A stretch of DNA of 64,000 nt from Phallus indusiatus. Taxonomy: Eukaryota > Basidiomycota > Agaricomycetes > Phallales > Phallaceae. The notes beneath the pieces are model-generated. The model was not told the origin of the DNA and searched no databases. It worked only from the letters and a program-made list of their open reading frames with translations. Made by a program: the position numbers and the translations under genes. The stretch spans positions 411,381 through 475,380 of the forward strand of contig JAQFWX010000034.1 in NCBI GenBank assembly GCA_027605045.1, given 5' to 3'. Below, piece by piece: positions 12,135 through 23,053 of the stretch (the stretch's first letter is position 1; the number at the start of each line of letters is the position of its first letter).

Positions 12135-13618
12135 ATGGTTGGCACAGTAATAGACACTCACACGTTGATTGGGCCCGTCACGACAATCCTTGATGCGACC
12201 GAGCTTCGCACCACAGATTGGAACATAGGTATTTTAAGTGCTTTGAAATAAATTGTATCTCCGTTAATGTTTTTTCAATTTTTTTTAAAAAGCGGCTTCG
12301 GTTACATTTCTGTTTTGGGATATGATGTTATTATTTGATAGAGAGGTATCGTTTCATTGACATAATGTTTCTCATTACTCGCCGTTGAGACTATTCCTCA
12401 TTATTATTTAGGTGCAATACATCTGGAAGTAAGAATATTGCATCAAGATATGTCTATGCTATGTTATAACCAAAGTTTTCAAGACCCAAATTCTCCCTGA
12501 TCACTGTCGTGTTTGGTGTCGTGCGTCTGTGCGCTGTGGCACTGAGTATGTACGTCCTTGATGGGTGTTATTCATCAAAGGAGTCTCATTTATGTATATT
12601 CATAGATTATACTTCGCAGTCGGTGTCGGGGTATTTAGCTTGACAGATGACATATGCAAGCATATACTCTGGTTTCAATCATTGTCCGCCCTCGTCCTGT
12701 CCACGGCATCAGACATACTATTGATATCCCGCGGTATGTGTCCTTAAGGATAAACCCGAAAACGCTACATTTTCTGAAATATTCTAGTCTATGCTTTTTA
12801 CGGGAGAAACAAGGCGCTACTTATATCTCTTTGTGTTTTTGAAGCTATAGCATTTATCGCCGTCCTTTGCACAATCATAATAGTCCTGCCTAAAGTCCAC
12901 CTGATTCCTAGCCCATTTCCTTCCCAACTCCACATTGGAGGCTGTGTATCATTGTTTTTCCCGAGTTTTATACCAAATATATGGTACGATATTTGTATTG
13001 TTATCTGTAACTCAACATGGGGATAACATTCAAATGCATGATTTTACAGGATTCCAATCCTTTGTGTACAAACTGTGCTTTTCGGTCTAGCTGGAGGACG
13101 ACACCTTTACCTACAATGGAAGAACCGGATGACAATTAGCAGACTTTATTATACTTTTATTCGGGATGGTATCTGGTGCTTTTTCGTGCTGTTCGGTACG
13201 CTATTCCCCTGAATGAGGCTCATTTTGCTAAACTGACAAAATCAACGTCAGTTATTTACCTGCTGTGTATAGTTGGAGTTGAATTGAGTAACATATTTGG
13301 TTTGATCTCCTTCTAGTAAGTATACATGGCTCCGCTATACATGTTTAAATTCAAACTCATAATACACTATAGCTGGTGTTTTCCGCTCGTTGGAGCATGT
13401 GTTAGCACCTTTATCCTTGTTTTGAAGCCATGATAACTCATCTTAGTGCTCATCATTAGACATCTCGCTTGATCCTTAACCTACGCTCTGCCAACCGCGA
13501 AGACTTTTCAGCTGACGCTCCGAACACGGATACGAAAATGGACTTTACAAAGCCACCGACGGTGGGAGTCAATACTACGGCGGATATCGCCCAAAGTAAT
13601 ACCCACGTAGAGGTTTGA
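12135..13618 (+). CDS. DUF6533 seven-helix membrane protein
   Basis: DUF6533 proteins are a large agaric family of GPCR-like integral membrane proteins of unknown ligand. Ten exons join cleanly to 310 aa: 12135-12228, 12293-12345, 12412-12428 (17 nt), 12484-12545, 12620-12733, 12788-12983, 13050-13195, 13252-13315, 13373-13400 and 13460-13618. The hallmark runs FWDMMLLFDRE, then VQYIWKPKFSLITVVFGVV. Further helices are LSALVLSTASDILLIS, VFEAIAFIAVLCTIIIVLP, IPILCVQTVLFGLAGG, WCFFVLFVIYLLCIVG and GLISFYWCFPLVG. The signature RVYAFYGRNK precedes helix 4, and the tail SRLILNLRSANRE is typical. All phases agree and no break is seen, so it should be functional. Confidence 0.85.
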
Positions 13619-15274
13619 GTATTGCAGAATGCCGGAAACGATATCATTCTGAATTGATTATGACAACTTATGCAACTTGAATTCATTCAATGCTGATGTG
13701 TATGTATGATAAATTATTATTAAATCATTGTATTGAAATTTTCACAATGTATGATTCGAAATGTGCAATACTGAGATTAATGACATCGGATATTATCTGG
13801 GCACTGCGTCGGTCGTGATTTCGAAGTCAGTTTGTCAAATTCATCATTTGCACGGCCACCCCACGAGAAATACATAGCTCGAAACGGGCGCTTTTATGTA
13901 GTTCCGGTTCCGAGTTCGTGTCTTTGTCTTTTACATGGAAAACTAAGCGAATTACATAACGCGCCTTTCTTCTGGCGACGACGACGAGGCTGACGAGGAG
14001 GGCAGGAGCATGAAACTCTTATTTTCTCCAATGGGGACACGGCCATATGAATGTTAAACGGAAATATCATTTCCCGGCAGATGCATGCAAAAGTTCCCAC
14101 TCCGGACCTTCTCAGTGTCCACAGATCTCTTAAGGAGTGTTTATAGCAGCCCTTTCATGTAACGTTCCAAAGTGTACTCTACTTTCAAAGAAGACATTCG
14201 TCGAATCAAAATGGGCTCGGAAATTGGAGCTGTCAAAGACATGGTCACATAAAGGCTGTCAGTGGTATTTGATCGTAGTGCAGAACTCTCGTCGTCGAGA
14301 TATGGTCCCAGGTCTCCCTGAAGAGCTTTCTACTTCCCGATATTATGATAGACTGCCACATTTCCATGACATTTTGGTTTTCCCACTTTTTCCCGTTGTC
14401 CCTGCAGAAACTCCATACAAAAACCCGGTTTCGCTCGTCAGTAGCGTTCACAATTCAATCATACCTGGAACTCCCTTAACTATGCAGTCGCACAGGTATT
14501 ATTCCCCTGCTTCTGCTAAATCTCGTTCTTGGAACCAGTTCCAACTTGTACCTGTCAGTAATATCAACCCGAGCAGGCAGACTCATCCCCTCGTGCAACG
14601 ACTCGCTCAGAGTTGCGCTGGTTCTCATACGTACCCACCCTTCCCCGGTTCTTTCGTACTTCTCATGAAGCCTCCCCCGGCGACTCATATTATTTTAGCG
14701 GAGGAGACTCTGTGCGACCATGTCGACCCTAAAAATCGACTCAATGTCATGAACTAGAATATCTTCTTATAACATCTAGAGATCGCTCTCTTACATTCGG
14801 TGACGCTATAGATACTGTCTCTTCCACAACGGCTCCTAATTCAATGAGTTGCTTGACTCTTGCGATGTAAGTGGCTATATGATCCAACTCAATTATAATG
14901 CTTATGTCTTCGCACGTAGCTGAAATGTGTTTTTTTTTTTTGCTGTGCTATGGCTAGATTTCAGGCACTGTATTGGCAATTTGGCCAATGGATGGTGGTT
15001 CATCTTCTTTCACCTGCGAATAAGACTCAATAAGGTTCCGACAGTTTTATTGGTCGCTGGACTTTTCTGTCACGCTACTGCGTTCAGCGCTGATTATATT
15101 CACATAACTTTACATTTCAGGCCACGTTATCGATCACCACGCACGAAGTAAAAAACATGCGGCACTGGGTTGTTAACATCTCGGATAACACCTTAGTCGC
15201 ATTTCGCCGAACTTCCTTTATCTCTTCACCTTCACGCAAATTCATATCGCATGCAATCGCCACAGAGACACACC
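13619..15274. other. Intergenic with repeat copy R2
   Basis: Its left part is the repeat at 13728-14165. A 206-codon ORF at 14137-14757 begins inside the repeat and has no recognisable domain, so I do not call it a gene. A T-run at 14931-14941 and a pyrimidine-rich stretch follow. The last few hundred bases should hold the DUF6535 gene promoter. Confidence 0.4.
13728..14165 (+). repeat. Segmental duplication copy R2, 5' part only (matches 19078-19490)
   Basis: Near-continuous match with 19078-19490. Shared words are GTGCAATACTGAGATTAATG, TCTGGGCACTGCGTCGGTCG, AAGTCAGTTTGTCAAATTC, TTTGCACGGCC and GCGAATTACATAACGCGCCT. It stops where the Gag promoter begins, so no Gag gene remains here. Confidence 0.8.
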
Positions 15275-18200
15275 ATGTCGGAAACACTTGACTTGAAAGA
15301 AACAACACCACACGTCGAAGCTCCTGACAAAGGTGGTGAAAACACCGGAACGGCTCAGAAAGAGCTTGATGACCAAAGCGAGCGTCCCAAGTCTCCGTCC
15401 ATAAACGTGACCCCGACCCAGGCTTTAAACGAAGGCGAACAGCCCGCTGCAGTACCACCGAAGGGCCAACAGTCCGATGAAAGAATAGAGGATTTAGTGA
15501 GCCTTTTCCGTGATTTCCTTGGTATGTCTCTGTTTTACGGAATGGTGTTTGAAAATTGCTCACCTGGATACACTTTAGAGGCTGCACCTAACAAATCAGT
15601 TCTCACTTCTTCTCCTGTCACACAACCAATCAAGCCGGCAGGACGTAGAAGGTTTTTCGGATTAGCTAAAGGTCTTTCTCAAGAAACTGACTGTAAGTCT
15701 GTAGCAATTGAGATTCCGTTTTATTTTGCATGACTCAGGGTATTGTATGTTAGCGAATAATAAATTACGAGCAGAAATATCCACGAGATCGATTTGGAGA
15801 AGAGGTTTCCGACAATTCTCGCATTTGGTTGACATACCTTGACGAAGCCGAATTGTTTGATCGTGAAAGAGCAGAAGGGTGGAAAGAGACGGTGGATGTA
15901 CTTCTCGTTTTCGTAAGCAAAACGTTCATTAGTAAATGTAATCATAGTATTTAAAACATTATATAAATCAGGCTGGTCTCTTTTCTGGCGTTATAACAAC
16001 ATTCATCTCACAGGCCTCACAAAGTCTGCAAAAAGACAATACTCAGGTTTCCGCGTCCTTGTTGTTCGAAATAGCCCAAGTCTTACGAGCACAATCTAAC
16101 GGAATGTCGACAAATATGATCCCCAATTCAACAATGAATCCTAGTTCGCCCTTCGCGCCATCGACGAATGCCGTTTTGGTGAACGGTCTATGGTTCACTA
16201 GTCTGGCGATTACATTATCGGCTGCGTTGTTCGCTGTTCTCGCGAAACAGTGGCTATATTATTACCTATCTTCTATACCTGGGACGGCGAACGAAAAAGT
16301 GAGAGCCAGGCAGTTGCGATTCAATGGGTTTGAGTCATGGAAGGTTGCGGCCATCATCGAACTCCTCCCCATCCTCCTTCATCTCGCTGTCGGCATGTTC
16401 CTCACTGGGATTATCATATTATTGTTTCCGTTGGATGTTCATATTGCGGGGACGATTGCGTTCATCGCTGGCATCACCTACACGTCATATTTCATTTCGG
16501 TGATGCTGCCTATTTGGTACCCGGAGTGTCCCTATACGACCTCGTTAACGATTTACATCGGGATTCTCGTTTTGGCTCTTAGACAAGTCTTCCAAAAAAT
16601 CAATCTGGGATTCCGAGCTGTCTGGGGAAAAATAAATTTCAAAGCTCGGCTTACTATTGAGCATCTCGGCCGAAGCCTCGTCCGACACGGATTCGTGTTC
16701 ATTTCAAAGTTAGCTGATGCGGCGCACCGTGGTTTTCGAAGAATCTGGTCTACTATACTTTCTGACACACTCCCGAATTTCACAAAGTGGAGAGAAGAGA
16801 ATATTAAAAAGGCTGTCAAAAACGCAGTGTTCCTCGACTCTGAGGCGCTCAGTTGGCTCTATGTTACTTCTGCAGACAGAAGTGTCCATAGAATGATTGC
16901 ACGGTGCGCAGCTGTGCATCCAATTATTGTCAACAACATATCTCTCCAGGATCTTCTCCACACCTTAGAGGTCAGTGAAACCAATGTTGTGGATTTGCGT
17001 TATGGCCTGTGTTTGGATCTCCTGACATTGTATAAGCGTGATCACTGGGATTTCCTCCTGTCTATTCCCGATGTGGATGTGATAGAAAATCAGCTGGAAG
17101 GAGAGTATCAAACCTATCTCCGCATTGCAGACACAATGTCATTGCCTTATATACGGAGGCTTCAAATTATCCTCAGTGCTATCAACGGCGATTTTAGTCT
17201 TCCACTGGCCATGTGGCATTGTCTCTTAGGTTGTCCACCCGACGCTATGGTGGCTGTGCATATACTCACCGATGGAACCGAGGGTCTATTCAACTGGAAA
17301 TTAGATCCCACTCGTGAACTTATTCACGATGCGGGTTTAGTACGCTTTAATAGTGAAGAGCTGGGATGGTGGAAGTTTGGATACCTGTTTCGTTATTTTG
17401 AACTTGGTGACCCCGACTATTCATCGGAAGCCAAAACTTATGAAATGTGCTATCTCCTTTTTTTCACCATTTATCGTAACCTCACCTCCGATGATCCAAT
17501 CATCACCGACAAAGAAGAAAGACAGAAGTCCTTGGAAAAGGCGCTTGACAGCTTTTGGCCTTGTCCTCAGTCACCTAATCGACGGTCTCACCAATTCGAG
17601 GATGCCCTCCGTTTCTTCACAGATATTTGCTGGGTGGACTCGTTCTGGTGTGAGTCTATGACAGATGACGCTAGATGGAATGCAGTTTGTATTCCGCTTT
17701 TCGAGGCGACCCCGCTATGGACAGACACTCGTCTGGATAACTGCTTGCCTTTAACGAATAGTCACAACCTCTCTCTCATATATCAATGGTATTCGCGAGA
17801 TCTCCGTTCAAACCTCTCATTTAACACACCTCCCCTGTTCGCACTGTTGCTCGTGCCCCAGAACCGACACCACCTATCCACGATCCTCTCAAATGATCCT
17901 ACTGCACTATCCCACTTTTCAAATTGTATTCGTAATTTGGCAAAATATCAATTTATCGATGCGGAAACGAGCATATATCGAATCTTAATGGACCTCCTCA
18001 AATATGTGGGCCCGAAGAAGAATTCCCTGTTCATCATTCTTTATGACCCCTCCGTGCTTGTGCAAATATGGAAACTCTTGGTTTATTGCAAATGGGAAAT
18101 GAAAAAGTATTTCGGACTTGTGAAATCAAAGCTCGAGAGGGACGAGTTGGACGAGCTATTTGCCGCTATGAACACACTGGCGCGATCTGTCGACTTGGGA

Positions 18201-18542
18201 ATACCTACGGTGCGTTGCGGTCTTTATAATGAAGAGAGCGACAATGTTCGTTCTGCTTTAGTGGCATCTGCGCGTGAGTTTGGACAAATTATAGATGTGT
18301 CCCACACACTTGAACTTGAGGCCACTGCCGATCAATCCGCACCTGAGAATGCGGCGTCAGACAAGGACCATGATACTGAAGAGCGTGCTCAGGTGTCTGA
18401 GGTACTTTTCATCTTCAGAGTCCTTGAAATTCTCCTTACTAAAATTTTTATCCAGCATCAAAACTATCATTCCGGAGCTGATTGGATGAAAAATGTGTTC
18501 AAGTCCGTTTGGTCAAAGACACCGCGTCAAATAGATCAATAG
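15275..18542 (+). CDS. DUF6535 membrane protein
   Basis: DUF6535 proteins are abundant in agarics and their function is unknown. Predicted exons are 15275-15521, 15579-15692, one of uncertain left edge ending at 15912, and 15972-18542, for roughly 1,020 aa. The N-terminus is acidic and low complexity. The DUF6535 core follows: QKYPRDRFGEEVSDNSRIW, then LLVF|AGLFSGVITTFISQASQS, then NGLWFTSLAITLSAALFAVL and AKQWLYYYL. Further helices are ELLPILLHLAVGMFLTGIII and TIAFIAGITYTSYFISVMLP, for about four membrane segments in all. The C-terminal 600 residues are soluble and helical, without a domain I can name. The junction after ETD (15692 to about 15760) does not splice cleanly. It may involve a micro-exon or donor GTAGCA at 15702. 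The long last exon is open throughout. Confidence 0.85.
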
Positions 18543-19077
18543 CTGTGTGTTGCAGATTAATGTACAAATAACCGAGAATACAGCCGCATGAAATGTAAGT
18601 CCCTTCGTTGAAGCTTGAAGGGACGGGCTATTAATCAAAAGGATACGCTGTACGTCGCCGTACTTTCGGTAGAGAACAACGGGATGGTTGCATGTACATA
18701 CATACATTGTGTTAATTTCGAGAGGGAACACATCCAAACTATGCTGGAAGAACGCACGGGAGCAGATATACATCTTCCTGAACTTTGGCTTCCAGAGAGT
18801 TTCGAATTAGATATACAAGATCGAGGAAACGCTCATCGAAATGCTTGGGCTTTGCACAGGCTCAGACCGGAGGCACGAATCGAGTTCTCCAAGCAAGAGT
18901 TCCAATCTACCACGCCGGGAGCGAGACGATGAGACAAGATTGCACGCGTAAAACATATTGCGGAACAAGCCAAATTCCATATCATTATCACGCATCACGA
19001 ACATTCTTGAATTTCAATGTTCCCTATCTCAATTCATCTTTTGAAATCATGTACTGATCGGACAGCATTATGTAAAT
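18543..19077. other. Intergenic
   Basis: Two overlapping plus-strand ORFs (18615-18932, 18785-19057) have no recognisable domain or splice context. Nothing else seen. Confidence 0.35.
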
Positions 19078-20119
19078 GATTGTATTGAATTTTCACAATG
19101 TATAATTTGAACGTGCAATACTGAGATTAATGGAGTCGGATATAATCTGGGCACTGCGTCGGTCGTGATTTTGAAGTCAGTTTGTCAAATTCTCGACAAT
19201 CGTTTGCACGGCCGCCCGCGAGAAATAATGGACGGGTGAAGCTCTCGTCAAAATGAACCGGGCGCTTTTAGTTCCGGTTGCATCGAAAGTTAAGCGAATT
19301 ACATAACGCGCCTTAGCTTCAATAAAAAAACCGCGACGACGAAGGGAGCGGGTGCATGAAACTCTTCTTATCCCCTATAACGACGCGGTCATATGAATGT
19401 TGAAATCTTATTTCCCCGGCGGATGCATTCAATGTTTCCCACATAGCTCTTAGCACAATCTTAGCAACGCTTTCATGCCAGAGCACTTGTTCGCATCTAA
19501 TGGTGATTCTTTTGTCTCAATCTTATCTGACTAATGTGAGCTGAGTCTATCGTCAGAATTTTACGTTGCCGTTGAACATTGGTCGAGACACCATGAGAAT
19601 AAAAGAAACTCGCATGGGATCGTGTGCCCGAGGTTGGTGGTTCGTTGATACATATGCGTCGAACATCGTTTCTTACGATATTATGTTTAGATCATTCAGA
19701 TCATGCGACTGATTAAATGGAATAGCATGGAGCAAAAGCAATCGTATTAAGAAGAATGAGGTCATCTTGAAGACATTGATTGTTCAAATGTACAGCTTCC
19801 GAGCCTGAGTCTTTGTTCAAGAACAATCTCTCCGGGTAGATTCTTTTCTTTATCCCGTTGCCACCAACCGTTGTTTAGTAGTACTGCGAGTTACCTTGGA
19901 TCAGGTAAAATCCGCTGGCTTCCGTTATCGTTCGTTATATCCAAGTCATACTATGTTTATTTCAATTACTAACTGCGAATAGTCTTTTGTTCTATTACGT
20001 TGTATGTACATCTTTGTTCTGCCTCCTTTATCGTGTTGCAAGTTAATCTCCTTTGTCAGTTTACATTTCTTTGTCTACTACTCGGTCTTTTTCGGAGTAA
20101 GCATTTGACCAGATCGCCC

Positions 20120-20126
20120 TATTTAA
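20120..20126 (+). promoter_or_regulatory. TATA-like box of Gag-like gene 2
   Basis: TATTTAA in the conserved block ATCGCCCTATTTAACCCGTG, 121 bases before the ATG at 20241. Position and context equal those of copy 1. Confidence 0.4.
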
Positions 20127-20240
20127 CCCGTGTACTACATGTTTCATTCGCCCACTACTCGAGATTGTTATTCTCTCTCAGTGCTTCTATCTCAACCCTT
20201 CTTTCTCTGAACTGCTCCGCATTCTTCAAAGTCAACAAAA

Positions 20241-21593
20241 ATGGACGGAGATACCGATCATCATGCTACACCCAACCCATCGCCTTCTTTCGAAAGCAGC
20301 AGCGAAACTGTTACCGCCAACGCAGTGCCTTGCGAACACCTCGTGAACGATCCGAGCTCCGATAAACCCCTCAAACCCGATGTTGTTCGAACAGGTCAAA
20401 CACCAATTCCAACCCGTCCAAATCCTCAAATCGTTACGATTAGGACGGCTGTATATGAAGGGCAAAAGGATGATCTGCAAGACTTATTTAAGGAAATAAC
20501 TCGCAAGAAAGATGCAGCGGCAACTCAACAGCGGCGCACCGATCGGCCTTTGCCTGTTTCGACCTCAGCCGAGGCCACAAATCCTTCATTCATACCTAAA
20601 GTGGGTTCATGTCCTTTCTCGAGCTAAATCAATAGTACTAACTTGAAACCACAGTCGGCGGTAAAGCCGAGTCCACCACTAGTTCGACACCGATCGCGGC
20701 AGTACCATCCCACACAGGCTCCCAATGATCCTACAATGGATAGTCAGCATCGAGCTGCTTCCCAACCTCGTCACGACGATTCTATTCAACCCGAGCATAC
20801 TTCCACGGCCAGGAAATTTCAAATTACGCTTGAACAGATGCAGATGATTCCGCTCTTCCGGGGAGATATCAACGAAGACGGAAACGAGTGGATCCTGAAC
20901 GCGAATAGAGCTTTTTGCGCATGGGGATGGGAAGAGAATAATATGTTGAAGTGCAACTACATTCGGCACTGTCTGCGGGATCGCGCTTTAGTCAACTACC
21001 AAAAGCTATTCAACGATGAGACGAAGAAGAACTGGGAGGCGTTTGTCGCTCATTGGAGAGCTGTGTATCCCCCTTCGACGCCTACTGCAGCACAAACCGC
21101 CAACCCTATGGCAGCGTTTCTGGAGTTTCACAAACTGAGGCTTGACCCTAGACGGCTTTCGGAGAAGGTGCACACGGACGATGGAAAGGTGAACTGGGAA
21201 GTGCACGACTTCGCTCGCAAACTGCTCCAAGTTGGTGCGAATGTTTCTTGCGTTTCTAGTCTTGGGAGAGGCATGATGGCGTACCTATGGCTTCCCTCAA
21301 ACGTGCGGGAGGAACTGCCGATATATGATCCTCGTACGGAGCCCACTTTGCAACGGCTATGCAAGGATTTGGCTTCTTTGGACTGCACACGCTTCGCTGA
21401 CAAATCAAAAGAGAAAGAGTCTCGGATAACTGTTAACTGGCAGTGGCTTTGGACGAGAGCAACACTCTTTTGTACGAATGTTCTGGCAGTCGTTGCTGGT
21501 ATTTTTATATTTGGTGTGTATTGTTATTTAATCTTTCGTTTGTTGTTTCCTGAATATGGGTTTTTTGAAGTCTTTTTAATGCGTGATCTTTGA
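20241..21593 (+). CDS. Gag (capsid)-like protein with C-terminal membrane segment, copy 2
   Basis: Exons are 20241-20600 and 20655-21593. The 54-bp intron has an ACTAAC branch site and the same position as in copy 1. Length is 432 aa. Layout matches copy 1: polar head, capsid-like core (MIPLFRGDINEDGNEWILNA, YIRHCLRDRALVNYQKL, KKNWEAFVAHWRAVYPP), then HTDDGKVNWEVHDFA and a hydrophobic helix near the end (LFCTNVLAVVAGIFIFGVY). A further 57-bp segment (21514-21570) has GT..AG ends and a length divisible by three, so splicing there would shorten the protein by 19 residues and keep the frame. Differences from copy 1 are mostly substitutions plus one codon indel (KLFNDE against KLDDE). The frame survives, which suggests selection. 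The extreme C-terminus differs from copy 1. Confidence 0.75.
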
Positions 21594-21989
21594 CAACCAA
21601 ACTTTGACGGGTTTGGTTGGTTGGTTCAACCGGCTATGTTGATCAAAATATCGTGATGAAGTACGCTTATTTGATATTCTACCGTTCATGTGTTAGTCTC
21701 AACGACTATATATAATCTAAGTTATATTTTGCTGGGTTCAGTCGACTCATTTAATACAAAGCTCCAAATCTAGATATTTATTGTCACTTAAACAAGTGGG
21801 CGGCGCTGAGTAAATAAATATAGCAAATGGCTGAGAAAACTTTCATGGGACTTTGAACTCGAGCTCGACGCGACAACGATTTTTGTCTTTATAGTGAACA
21901 GTCATGATTTCAAGGAGAATACAGCCACTACAATAGTGGCGCGTTCCTATAGCTGAAATTTTAAGAATCTGACTGTGTTTTCAGTAAGT

Positions 21990-22193
21990 ACTAGGTGAAA
22001 GTTTCATCAGGTGGTATACTGACTTTGTATATCTCCCCGTTCAAGTTGTTTTCATCATCAGCTGCCTCCATATTCAATAGTGCTATGTACTTCGCCGGCG
22101 CCGTTGCAAGCGCAGCAAATGAGGCAGCTTCGGACCTCTTCAAGGTTTGTCACGGGAACAACCTCGAAGCCATAGTGAATTCACTGTAATTAT
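21990..22193 (+). pseudogene. Truncated copy of the GPI-anchored small protein gene
   Basis: Matches the gene at 28868 over the end of exon 2 (TCAGGTG|GTATAC against TCGGGTG|GTACGT), its intron 2, the acceptor and the start of exon 3 (CTGCCTCCATATTCAATAGTG against CTGTCTCCATATTCAGTGATG). The translated match reads SIFNSAMYFAGAVASAANEA against SIFSDATSAVVSEATEA. It ends in TAA at 22187. No exon 1 or downstream Ser/Thr exons are seen. Confidence 0.65.
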
Positions 22194-23053
22194 GTCGGAT
22201 GTGATGCATGTGATAGTAAGGCATCACACGCGTGACGTCTAGTTGTATGTAACCTCAACTTGATTGATTTTGATTACGCTTCTCAAGTTAGCGGGTTCTG
22301 ACAGTTCTACCCTAACCCCACTTCTCCGGCTTCCTTCGGAGGTGATAAGAGGTGGTAGCGACTCTGATTCAACTTCGAACGGCGCGAGCATGTTCTACTA
22401 ACGACAAAATTATACGATCCGTGCCAGTGCGTCCCCAAACCTTTTTGGGAACCAGTACTGCGGCCTATCTTAACGAGTAAAGCATTGGCTGATCATGCCA
22501 ATTACGTTCCGAGAAACCACAGAACCCACGCGATTCCGACGGTCGAGTTGCTCTTAGGCCCGCTCAAATTTTCTGGGCTCAGAAGGCCTCCAAGACTCCA
22601 AGACACTTCTGCAATGTCGAACATCCACCATCACACCAGAGATGATATAAACACGCAAAAGCACTATGTAACGGCCTGCTCTGAAATCCCCTAATTTTTG
22701 TCTATTGTTCAATACTTTAAGTGCTCTGACGATACCAATGCTACCTTCAGCCGTTTATGGGTAAATTGGGATGCTAATACATAGCACCATGTGCGTTTTA
22801 AGGTTCTTCATATTTAATCAGTGATAATGCCAGTTCTTAATTAATTTCAAATTCGAAGAGGGCAGGTCGGAAGTGGATTAGCTGCCTGATGAAAGATATG
22901 TACCTTGGCAATATAACGCTCATTCTTTCTTTCCGTGATTCTCAAGCGGCGCTGATACCTTTTCATTGTATATAGTGCGAATCACAGGTTCAACATATAT
23001 AAACCCGGCCTCAGCCCGAATCCCGAGGCCAGCTACAACTCACTTCCAATTAA
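22194..23053. other. Intergenic, P450 upstream region
   Basis: No gene seen. A 69-codon ORF at 22485-22694 lacks any domain. The right edge is the P450 promoter. Confidence 0.4.
22996..23003 (+). promoter_or_regulatory. TATA box of P450 gene
   Basis: TATATAAA, 51-58 bases before the ATG at 23054. This is the strongest TATA match in the region and gives a very short 5'UTR. Confidence 0.5.

Larger units (their letters stand above)
19078..21600 (+). repeat. Segmental duplication copy R3 (longest copy)
   Basis: Its first 400 bases match R2 (13728-14165). From about 19470 to the end it matches R1 (5740-7960), including promoter, intron 1 and the Gag-like gene. It therefore links the two partial copies and is probably nearest the original unit. 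Confidence 0.75.

Noticed and set aside
14137..14757. 206-codon plus-strand ORF
   Set aside because: Begins inside repeat R2, has no domain, no splice context and no counterpart in R3, so probably chance.
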